A stretch of DNA of 62,254 bases from assembly GCA_947175215.1 (NCBI GenBank), contig CAMWLR010000005.1, positions 1-62,254 on the forward strand, written 5' to 3'. Shown here piece after piece: positions 27,598 to 37,587 of the stretch. The DNA comes from an uncultured Porphyromonadaceae bacterium (GTDB taxonomy: Bacteria; Bacteroidota; Bacteroidia; Bacteroidales; Muribaculaceae). The notes beneath the pieces are model-generated. The model was not told the origin of the DNA, did no database searches, and saw nothing but the letters and a program-made list of their open reading frames with translations. The translations under genes were made by a program, and so were the position numbers. The first letter of the stretch is position 1; each line of letters opens with the position of its first letter.

Positions 27598-28335
27598 ATG
27601 CTAAAAAAAATTCTTACTATCCTGATATTGGCGGTGTTCTCGGGTGCCACGACGGCTTATGCTCAGGTTGAGTTCAGCCGCGGCCTTGAGCAGATCTCGT
27701 TTGTCCCCAAGGGGCAATGGATCACCGGTGTCAGCGTGAGCTTCTCACAATCAAATCAGAAGAATTACCAATTTTTTATCGTAGAGAATATATCGGGTGA
27801 CGCCTACACTTTTAAGGTCAGCCCTATGTTGATGTATTGTTTTAAGGATAATCTCTGTGCCGGCGGTAAGATGGCCTATACCCGCACCCGTACCCGCCTC
27901 GACCAGGCGCGGTTTGTGATCGACTCTGAGAGCGATTACTCGATGGAGAATCTTTATCAGATCTCACACAACTATTCGGCAATGGCCTGTTTTCGCAACT
28001 ATATCAGCCTGGGTCACAGTCACCGCTTCGGTTTCTTTAACGAGGTGCAGCTGCAGTTTGGCGGCGGAGAGTCAAAAATCCTCAACGGCGCCGGAGATGA
28101 CCTGACCGGAACGTTTGACAAGAGCTGGAACATGAATATCGGTCTGGCGCCCGGTATGGTGATGTTTCTCAACAATTATTCGGCGCTTGAGGTAAATGTC
28201 GGCGTACTCGGCTTTAATTACTCTCACACCACCTCAAAGACCGACCAGATCTATGAGGCGCGACGCGATTCAAAGCAGGCAAACTTTAAGATCAATCTGT
28301 TCTCGATAACGTTCGGCGTGGCGTTTTATCTCTAA
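27598..28335 (+). CDS. Outer membrane beta-barrel protein, paralogue of the next gene
   Basis: Signal peptide; LEQISFVPKGQWITGVSVSFSQSN...; shared pattern with 28342..29259. Confidence 0.7.
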   Translation: MLKKILTILILAVFSGATTAYAQVEFSRGLEQISFVPKGQWITGVSVSFSQSNQKNYQFFIVENISGDAYTFKVSPMLMYCFKDNLCAGGKMAYTRTRTRLDQARFVIDSESDYSMENLYQISHNYSAMACFRNYISLGHSHRFGFFNEVQLQFGGGESKILNGAGDDLTGTFDKSWNMNIGLAPGMVMFLNNYSALEVNVGVLGFNYSHTTSKTDQIYEARRDSKQANFKINLFSITFGVAFYL

Positions 28336-28341
28336 TTAACC

Positions 28342-29259
28342 GTGACAGCGATGATAAGAAAGATACTTCAGATTATAATCGGGCTGATAATCGCGGTGAT
28401 ACTCCCCACTGATTATGTTCGTGCCGGCGAGCTCAGCCCTCAGACCGACGACCTGCCACTGATAGGGCGACTGGCCAAAGGTGAGAAGATACCCCTCGAC
28501 TCGACAGTCGTCGACAGTGATGAGATCGACGAGAGAGTAATCGTGGGGGATGACACGGTCTCGATAATCCTGCCGCAGAAAAATTACGGACGTTACAATC
28601 GCGGGCTATACAACTACCTTTTCATCCCCAAAGGGCAGTGGTCATTCGGGCTTATGGCCTCATACGGTCAATTCTCGACAGACGATGTGCAGATGCTGTC
28701 GGTGATCAATGATCTCGATTTCAACATTAAGGCATATTCGCTGCAACCATCGATTTCATACTTCTTTCGCAACAACCAGTCGATAGGCTTGAAGTTTATA
28801 TATGTGCGCCGCAATCTCGACTTGCCCAGCATGGCGGTCGACTTCAGCGACGACATGAACTTCAGCCTTAGCGACATTAGTTATTATGAACAGAGTTTCT
28901 CGACATCAGCCTATTACCGCAACTATGTCGGATTGGGGGCTGACCGCCGGTTTGGTATATTCAATGACATTGACCTGTCGTTTGGATCGGGTTCATCGCG
29001 CTTCAAGAGATATTATGACGGCGAGCTGAGAGACACCCGTACAAACCGGGTCACCGCCGCCCTTAACTTCTCGCCCGGCGTATGTGTGTTTATCATGGAC
29101 TATATCAGCTTTAACATCAGTTTTGGTGTGTTTGGTATCAACGTGCATCATGAGAAACAGCAGACCAACGGCGTAGAGGAGGGGTCGAGATTCTCGTCAG
29201 GCGCAAACTTTAAGTTTAACATATTTAATATCAACTTCGGCATGGCCGTCTTTATCTGA
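28342..29259 (+). CDS. Outer membrane beta-barrel protein, paralogue of the previous gene
   Basis: Signal peptide; YLFIPKGQWSFGLMASYGQFS..., SISYFFRNNQSIGLKFIYVRRNLDL, YYRNYVGLGADRRFGIFND aligns to MACFRNYISLGHSHRFGFFNE of the first. Confidence 0.7.
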   Translation: MTAMIRKILQIIIGLIIAVILPTDYVRAGELSPQTDDLPLIGRLAKGEKIPLDSTVVDSDEIDERVIVGDDTVSIILPQKNYGRYNRGLYNYLFIPKGQWSFGLMASYGQFSTDDVQMLSVINDLDFNIKAYSLQPSISYFFRNNQSIGLKFIYVRRNLDLPSMAVDFSDDMNFSLSDISYYEQSFSTSAYYRNYVGLGADRRFGIFNDIDLSFGSGSSRFKRYYDGELRDTRTNRVTAALNFSPGVCVFIMDYISFNISFGVFGINVHHEKQQTNGVEEGSRFSSGANFKFNIFNINFGMAVFI

Positions 29260-29265
29260 TAAACA

Positions 29266-30861
29266 ATGAGAAGAATGTCATCAGCCAAGTTGGCCGGGTG
29301 GTTAACCCGCATTATCGGCGCCTGCATGATGGCGGCGGTGATACCCGGCTGTATCGAGAACAATATACCGTATCCTCGCATCCAGCCCGATTTCCTGACC
29401 ATGGAGGCCGAGGGGTTACTCAAGGAGGCCGAGATTGATGTCACCAACCGCATGGTGACACTGACCTTTGACGAGACTGTCAATATCAAGGCCGTCGATA
29501 TAACCTCATACACCATCACCGAGGGGGCGACCATCACTCAGGGTGATCTCAGCCGCCCGATTGATCTGAGCAACTATTATATCTGTGCGCTGACACTCTA
29601 TCAGACCTATGACTGGGTGATCAAGGGTGTGCAGAATATCGAGCGTTACTTTACCGTTGAGAATCAGATCGGCGCATCGGTCATAGATGTGGGCGGTCGC
29701 CGTGTCAAGGTGAGCGTATCATCGACAGGCGGCGGTCTGGCCAATGTCAAGGTGCTGACGATGAAACTCGGCCCGGTCAACTCGCTCACTACCCCCGATT
29801 TGGTCGGTGAGACTATCGACCTGACACACCCGGTAGAGGTGACCGTGTCATCATACGGCGAGGATGCCGTGTGGACGATCATCGGCGAGGAGGTAGAGTC
29901 AAACGTGCAGACCGTCCGTGCCGATGCATGGACTAATGTAGCGTGGGTTTACGGCGCAGGTATCGATGGTGCCGACAACGGCGTCGAGTATCGCCTGGCC
30001 GGCTCACAGCAATGGATCAAAGCCCCGGCCGACTGGGTGACCAATACCGGCACAACATTCTACGCCCGTCTTATCAACCTCAACCCCGAGACCGAGTATG
30101 AGGCCCGTGCATACGGCGATGACGAGTATGGCGATGTCGTGAGATTCACCACCGGCTCGATCGTGCAGGTGCCCAACAGTTCCCTGTCAGACTGGTCTAA
30201 GAACGGCGCCGTATGGCAGCCGTGGGCCGAGGGTGCTACTCCATATTGGGACACCGGCAACAAGGGCGCTGCCACCCTCGGACAGAGTAACGTCGTGCCG
30301 ACCTCCGATACCTCATCGGGGACAGGCCAGGCCGCGATGTTGCAGACCAAATTTATCGGTGTGGGCATCATCGGCAAACTCGGCGCCGGCAGTGTATTCA
30401 TCGGTACATACGTCCGCACCGACGGCACAAACGGTGTGCTGTCATTCGGTCGCGACTTTACCGAACGCCCCACGCGTCTGCGCGGTTATTTCAACTACAA
30501 GACCGCCCTGATCAATAAGGCAAGTTCTGAATTCCAGAGCCTTATCGGGCAACCCGATACCTGTATCGTCTGGTGCGCCCTGATTGACTCGCCCGAGCCG
30601 TTTGAGTGTCGCACCAATCCCAAGAATCAGAGTCTCTTTGATCCCTCGGCCTCATACGTCGTGGCCTACGGCAAGATGCAGTGCGGTGAGAATGTCCCGC
30701 AATACATCCCCTTTGATATCACCCTTGAGTATACAGCTACCAACCGTCGTCCGCGTTACCTGTTGGTAGTAGCATCATCGAGCAAATACGGCGACTATTT
30801 TACCGGCGGTGACGGGGCCGTGATGTGCCTCGATGATCTCGAGTTGATGTATGACTATTGA
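29266..30861 (+). CDS. Lipoprotein with Fn3/BACON-like region and PCMD-like C-terminal domain
   Basis: VIPGCIENNIPYPRIQPDF lipobox; C-terminal half with W-rich start, GKLGAGSVFIGTYV, RPRYLLVVASSSKYGDYFTGGDGAVMCLDDLELMYDY typical of PCMD proteins. Confidence 0.7.
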   Translation: MRRMSSAKLAGWLTRIIGACMMAAVIPGCIENNIPYPRIQPDFLTMEAEGLLKEAEIDVTNRMVTLTFDETVNIKAVDITSYTITEGATITQGDLSRPIDLSNYYICALTLYQTYDWVIKGVQNIERYFTVENQIGASVIDVGGRRVKVSVSSTGGGLANVKVLTMKLGPVNSLTTPDLVGETIDLTHPVEVTVSSYGEDAVWTIIGEEVESNVQTVRADAWTNVAWVYGAGIDGADNGVEYRLAGSQQWIKAPADWVTNTGTTFYARLINLNPETEYEARAYGDDEYGDVVRFTTGSIVQVPNSSLSDWSKNGAVWQPWAEGATPYWDTGNKGAATLGQSNVVPTSDTSSGTGQAAMLQTKFIGVGIIGKLGAGSVFIGTYVRTDGTNGVLSFGRDFTERPTRLRGYFNYKTALINKASSEFQSLIGQPDTCIVWCALIDSPEPFECRTNPKNQSLFDPSASYVVAYGKMQCGENVPQYIPFDITLEYTATNRRPRYLLVVASSSKYGDYFTGGDGAVMCLDDLELMYDY

Positions 30862-30904
30862 TAAGAATATTACCTGTATCACTAAATACTTAAATCTCAC
30901 TAAG

Positions 30905-31648
30905 ATGCGTATTTTCAGAAGACTTGCGTCATTGCTGCTCCTGACCGTCTCGTCAGTCGGCGCGGCGTCGGCACAGAGCTATATGTTTGACAACCCCGAG
31001 AACCACCCATATTTCGGCGCGCGTGTCGGACTCGACATCGCCACGGTCGCCAACGGCGGATGGATGTACAGCACCAAGGCCGGTTTTACTGCGGGGGCAG
31101 TCTATAACATCCCCATACTGATGAATCTCTATTTCGAGCCTGGCCTGTCGGTCTTTTATGACGCATTCGGTACGGTGAGTCAGCAAAACTATCGACGGCC
31201 GATTGTCGATCAGGACGGTAATATAGATTATGAGAAGCTCCCTTATTGGGTCAACGGCACGCTGCGCAACTTCGGTTTCCGTATCCCGATGAACTTCGGC
31301 TACCACTTTGACTTCTCAGATGACCTGTCGGTGCATGTATACACAGGCCCGCAGATCAATCTCAGTCTGGTGGCCCGTTATCACCAGAATGAGGTGATTA
31401 CCCCCGATGGCGTGGTAGAGTCGACATCGGTCAATGCTTTCGGCACAGGCGGCTTCAAGCATTGTGACCTGCAATGGAACTTCGGCGCAGGTGTCACCTA
31501 TGGGCATTATTACATGAGTGTAGGCGGGTCGGTAGGTATGACCCACATGAAGAGTGCATCTGAGATCGAGGCCGGACCTTATAAGGTAAGCCTGGGCAAT
31601 AATATCCGCCGCAACCTGTTTAATATCTCGGTCGGCTATAATTTTTAA
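30905..31648 (+). CDS. Porin-family/PorT-like outer membrane beta-barrel protein
   Basis: Signal peptide MRIFRRLASLLLLTVSSVGAASA; GARVGLDIATV...FTAGAVYNIPI...LYFEPGLSVFYD...ISVGYNF. Confidence 0.75.
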   Translation: MRIFRRLASLLLLTVSSVGAASAQSYMFDNPENHPYFGARVGLDIATVANGGWMYSTKAGFTAGAVYNIPILMNLYFEPGLSVFYDAFGTVSQQNYRRPIVDQDGNIDYEKLPYWVNGTLRNFGFRIPMNFGYHFDFSDDLSVHVYTGPQINLSLVARYHQNEVITPDGVVESTSVNAFGTGGFKHCDLQWNFGAGVTYGHYYMSVGGSVGMTHMKSASEIEAGPYKVSLGNNIRRNLFNISVGYNF

Positions 31649-31660
31649 CGCATGACAGTT

Positions 31661-31690
31661 AATGACGCGGGGTATGGGCCTCGCGTCATT
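31661..31690. terminator. Intrinsic terminator of the OM operon
   Basis: AATGACGCGGGGTATGGGCCTCGCGTCATT followed by TCTTT. Confidence 0.75.
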
Positions 31691-31749
31691 TCTTTATAGA
31701 GTTACGATGCTTGATATCGCTCTTTATAGGGTTATGACTTTTGCTGTAA

Positions 31750-33437
<1,688 letters not shown>

Positions 33438-33731
33438 ATGGTAAAACATATCGTGATGTTTAAGCTGACGGGGACACCCGATGAGCGCCGCAAGGTGGCG
33501 TCAGACTTTCGTGACGCACTGCTCAAACTCCCCGAAGTGATAGATGTGCTCGACTCGATCGAGGTAGGCCTTAACGAGAATCCGGCCGAAGAGTGGGATG
33601 TGGTGCTCACCGCCGTGCTGCCCACGATGGCCGATGTGGCCGTCTACGCCAATCATCCGGCTCATGTTGCGGCTGCTGCCCTGCTGGCCGGTCATAAAGA
33701 GGCTCGCGGATGTGTCGACTATAACTTTTAA
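33438..33731 (+). CDS. Dabb (stress-responsive A/B barrel) family protein
   Basis: MVKHIVMFKLTGTPDERRKVASDFRDALLKLPEVIDVLDSIEVGLNENPAEEWDVVLTAVLPTMADVAVYANHPAHVAAAALL. Confidence 0.85.
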   Translation: MVKHIVMFKLTGTPDERRKVASDFRDALLKLPEVIDVLDSIEVGLNENPAEEWDVVLTAVLPTMADVAVYANHPAHVAAAALLAGHKEARGCVDYNF

Positions 33732-33749
33732 GTCGACTGTAATTTTTAA
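33714..33749 (+). repeat. 18-nt in-frame tandem duplication of the Dabb gene 3' end
   Basis: GTCGACTATAACTTTTAA / GTCGACTGTAATTTTTAA (VDYNF* / VDCNF*). Confidence 0.9.
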
Positions 33750-33772
33750 GAAACAATCTTCATAACAACAAT

Positions 33773-36700
33773 ATGGTTCAATTCTTCAAGAAGGGTCAGA
33801 CAACCTTCTTCGCCGTCGAGACCGATCACCGGCTCACACCGGCCGAGTTAGAGAAACTCTCATGGGCTTTCTCTGGTGCTAAACCTCTGTCGGCCACCTC
33901 AGTCAAGGGACGCTTTGTCGGCCCGCGTCGCGAGATGATCACACCGTGGAGTACCAATGCTGTCGAGATTACCCAGAACATGGGGCTCTCAGGCATCACC
34001 CGCATCGAGCAGTTTGAACGTGTGGCCGAGGATGTCGAGCCGGTCTATGACCGTATGCTTTCGCGTCTTTATGACGGTCTCAACTCTAAGGTTTTTGCCA
34101 TCAACCGCAAGCCTGACCCTATCGTGAGAATTGAGAATATACATGAATACAATCTCAGCGAGGGTCTTGCCCTGAGTGCCGATGAGGAGGCATATCTCGA
34201 GTCTCTCTCACGCAAGCTCGGCCGACCTCTGACAGACTCAGAGGTGTTCGGTTTCTCACAGGTCAACTCAGAGCACTGCCGCCACAAGATCTTCAACGGC
34301 ACGTTTGTGATTGACGGCGAGGAGAAGCCGATGTCACTCTTCAAACTCATCAAGAAAACTTCACAGGAAAATCCCAACGGACTCGTCTCTGCCTATAAGG
34401 ACAATGTGGCGTTTCTCGAGGGTCCGGTCGTTGATCAGTTCTATCCCGTCAATCCCGACCGTCCGGATTATTTCGAGGTCAAGGATGTCAAGACGGTGAT
34501 ATCGCTTAAGGCCGAGACTCACAACTTCCCCACGACCGTCGAGCCGTTTAACGGTGCAGCCACCGGTACGGGCGGCGAGATCCGCGACCGTCTCGGTGGA
34601 GGTAAGGCATCGCTCCCGATCGCCGGAACGGCCGTTTATATGACCTCATATCCCCGTCTTAGCCTCGAGCATCGCTGGGAGCTGATGATGAATCCCCGTG
34701 TATGGCTCTATCAGACCCCTGCCGAAATCCTTATCAAGGCCTCAAACGGCGCGTCAGACTTCGGTAACAAGTTCGGTCAGCCCCTCATCTGCGGCTCGCT
34801 GCTGACATTTGAGCACGAAGAGAATGACCGCAAATATGCTTATGACAAGGTCATCATGCTCGCCGGCGGTGTCGGCTATGCAGCCAAGAAAGATGCCATA
34901 AAGGGTACGCCCGAGGCCGGCGAGAAAGTCGTGGTTATGGGCGGTGACAACTACCGCATCGGTATGGGTGGCGGCGCGGTGTCATCGGTCGAGACCGGTC
35001 AATATGACAACTCGATCGAGCTTAACGCCGTGCAGCGTGCCAATCCCGAGATGCAGAAGCGTGTGGCAAATGTCATCCGCGCCCTTGCAGAGAGTGACAA
35101 TAACCCTGTCGTGTCTATCCATGACCACGGCGCGGGCGGTCACCTCAATGCTCTATCTGAGTTGGTCGAGGCTACCGGCGGACGTATCGACATCGATGCA
35201 CTCCCTGTGGGAGACCCCACTCTGTCGGCCAAGGAGATTGTCGGCAATGAGAGCCAGGAGCGCATGGGCTTGGTTATCAAGGCTGAGGATATCCCATACG
35301 TAGAACGTGTAGCACAGCGTGAGCGTGCCCCGATGTATGTTGTCGGTGAGACAACGGGCGATGACCGTTTTGTTTTTGAGGATAAGCATGGTGTCAAGCC
35401 TATAGACCTTGAGATGGCTGATATGTTTGGCAACTCGCCCAAGACCGTGATGACCGACACAACTGTCGATCTCATCTATAAAGAACCGGAATATAATGAG
35501 GCTAACCTGCTGCAATATGTCGAAGATGTATTGTCGCTTGAGGCTGTCGCCTGCAAAGACTGGCTCACTAACAAGGTTGACCGCTCGGTGACCGGTAAGG
35601 TAGCCCGTCAGCAGTGTCAGGGTCAGTTGCAGTTGCCGCTGAGTGATTGCGGCGTGGTCGCCCTCGACTATACCGGCAAGAGCGGTATCGCCACCTCGAT
35701 CGGTCATGCTCCGCAGGTTGCGCTTGCCGACTCGGCCAAGGGGTCGGTGATGGCTGTCGCCGAGGCTCTGACCAACATCGCGGGCGCTCAGCTCGAGAAG
35801 GGGCTCAAGAGTGTCTCGCTGTCGGCCAACTGGATGTGGCCTTGCAAGAATCAGGGTGAGGATGCAGCCCTCTATAAGGCAGTCGAGGCTTGCTCTGACT
35901 TTGCATGCGCGCTCGGCATCAATATCCCCACCGGCAAGGACTCACTGTCGATGACACAGAAATATGGTGATGACAAAGTGTTTGCCCCCGGCACTGTCAT
36001 CATCTCGGCTGCCGGACAGACCGGCGATGTGAGACGCACGGTTACACCGGTGCTCCAAAACAAGAAGAATACTCTCCTTTATTATATCGACTTCTCGTCA
36101 GACGCGCTGAGACTCGGCGGGTCGGCGTTTGCCCAGGCACTCAACCGCATCGGCTCTGATGCCCCGACGGTCAAAGACCCCGCCCGGTTTGCAGCAGCTT
36201 TCGCAGCCGTGCAGAAACTTGTCAAGGGACGCAAGCTCCTGGCTATGCACGATGTGTCGGCCGGCGGTCTCGTGACAACCCTCCTCGAGATGCTCTTCGC
36301 AAACACTGCCGGCGGTCTCGAATTTACTACATCAGGCTTCCTGCTCAATGGTGAGACCGACCTTATTAAGATCCTCTTTGCCGAGAATCCGGCGGTAGTC
36401 ATCCAATTTGAGGAGTCAAAGAAAGAATCTGTCGAGAAGATTCTCGCCGATGCCGGTGTCAAATCATTCCTCATCGGTAAACCCTCAGATGAACGTGTGC
36501 TGCTGATCGAACATTACGGCGAGGAGCGTCTGCTCGGCATCGATCACCTGCGTGACCGCTGGTTTGAACCCTCATATCTGCTCGACTCAATCCAGAGCGG
36601 CAATGAATGTGCGGCCCTCCGTTTCGAGAACTACAAGAAACAACCCCTGCGTTACCTCATCCCGGCTTCATTTGACGGCTCGCTTGCATCGCGCGGCCTC

Positions 36701-37480
36701 TCATATCGCCGTGACGGTAAGAGCGGTGTCAAGGCCGCCATCATCCGCGAGAAAGGTGTCAACGGTGACCGCGAGATGGCTTACTCGCTCTATCTCGCCG
36801 GCTTTGACGTCAAGGATGTGCATATGACCGACCTGATGACCGGTCGCGAGACCCTCGAGGATGTCAATATGATTGTCTTCTGCGGCGGTTTCTCTAACTC
36901 AGACGTACTCGGCTCAGCCAAAGGCTGGGCTTCGGGATTCCTGTGGAACGACACAGCCAAAGAAACCCTGCGCAAATTCTATGAACGCGAAGACACACTG
37001 TCGCTCGGTATCTGCAACGGCTGTCAGCTGATGGTCGAGCTCGGCCTTATCCCCTCAGCGGGTAAGGGTAAACCCACCATGGAGCATAATATCAGCCATA
37101 AGTTTGAGTCACAGTTCCTCGGGCTGACCATCCCTGCTAACAATTCGGTAATGCTTGGTTCGCTTGCCGGCATGAAACTCGGTATCTGGGTTGCTCACGG
37201 TGAGGGACGTTTCAACCTCCCCGGTTCGCTCAAGGATTATAACATCGCAGCCAAATATAACTACGCCGCATATCCCGCCAACCCCAACGGCAGCCGCGGT
37301 GCTGTGGCCGCTATCGCATCGCCCGACGGCCGTCATCTTGCCATGATGCCCCACCTCGAGAGAGCCATCTTCCCCTGGCAGTGCGGTTACTACCCCTATA
37401 ACCGTCGCAATAACGAGGTTACCCCCTGGATTGACGCATTTGTCAATGCCCGCAAGTGGATCGAGGAGAAAACCCGTTGA
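33773..37480 (+). CDS. purL: Phosphoribosylformylglycinamidine synthase
   Basis: 1235 aa; FGFSQVNSEHCRHKIFNG, ETHNFPTTVEPFNGAATGTGGEIRD, C-terminal GATase FCGGFSNSD, LGICNGCQ, AHGEGRF. Confidence 0.97.
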   Translation: MVQFFKKGQTTFFAVETDHRLTPAELEKLSWAFSGAKPLSATSVKGRFVGPRREMITPWSTNAVEITQNMGLSGITRIEQFERVAEDVEPVYDRMLSRLYDGLNSKVFAINRKPDPIVRIENIHEYNLSEGLALSADEEAYLESLSRKLGRPLTDSEVFGFSQVNSEHCRHKIFNGTFVIDGEEKPMSLFKLIKKTSQENPNGLVSAYKDNVAFLEGPVVDQFYPVNPDRPDYFEVKDVKTVISLKAETHNFPTTVEPFNGAATGTGGEIRDRLGGGKASLPIAGTAVYMTSYPRLSLEHRWELMMNPRVWLYQTPAEILIKASNGASDFGNKFGQPLICGSLLTFEHEENDRKYAYDKVIMLAGGVGYAAKKDAIKGTPEAGEKVVVMGGDNYRIGMGGGAVSSVETGQYDNSIELNAVQRANPEMQKRVANVIRALAESDNNPVVSIHDHGAGGHLNALSELVEATGGRIDIDALPVGDPTLSAKEIVGNESQERMGLVIKAEDIPYVERVAQRERAPMYVVGETTGDDRFVFEDKHGVKPIDLEMADMFGNSPKTVMTDTTVDLIYKEPEYNEANLLQYVEDVLSLEAVACKDWLTNKVDRSVTGKVARQQCQGQLQLPLSDCGVVALDYTGKSGIATSIGHAPQVALADSAKGSVMAVAEALTNIAGAQLEKGLKSVSLSANWMWPCKNQGEDAALYKAVEACSDFACALGINIPTGKDSLSMTQKYGDDKVFAPGTVIISAAGQTGDVRRTVTPVLQNKKNTLLYYIDFSSDALRLGGSAFAQALNRIGSDAPTVKDPARFAAAFAAVQKLVKGRKLLAMHDVSAGGLVTTLLEMLFANTAGGLEFTTSGFLLNGETDLIKILFAENPAVVIQFEESKKESVEKILADAGVKSFLIGKPSDERVLLIEHYGEERLLGIDHLRDRWFEPSYLLDSIQSGNECAALRFENYKKQPLRYLIPASFDGSLASRGLSYRRDGKSGVKAAIIREKGVNGDREMAYSLYLAGFDVKDVHMTDLMTGRETLEDVNMIVFCGGFSNSDVLGSAKGWASGFLWNDTAKETLRKFYEREDTLSLGICNGCQLMVELGLIPSAGKGKPTMEHNISHKFESQFLGLTIPANNSVMLGSLAGMKLGIWVAHGEGRFNLPGSLKDYNIAAKYNYAAYPANPNGSRGAVAAIASPDGRHLAMMPHLERAIFPWQCGYYPYNRRNNEVTPWIDAFVNARKWIEEKTR

Positions 37481-37530
37481 GAATACCCACAAACCGATTA
37501 CGCCATGCGTTAGTTTGAGATAGCGGTATG

Positions 37531-37575
37531 GCAATAAAAAACGGTGGACCGACATGGCCCACCGTTTTTTATTGC
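37531..37575. terminator. Bidirectional intrinsic terminator
   Basis: GCAATAAAAAACGGTGG...CCACCGTTTTTTATTGC. Confidence 0.85.
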
Positions 37576-37587
37576 TGTTATGCGGGG

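Noticed and set aside
35153-35707. 184-aa ORF antisense within purL
   Set aside because: Overlaps an unambiguous purL domain; antisense shadow ORF with no motif.
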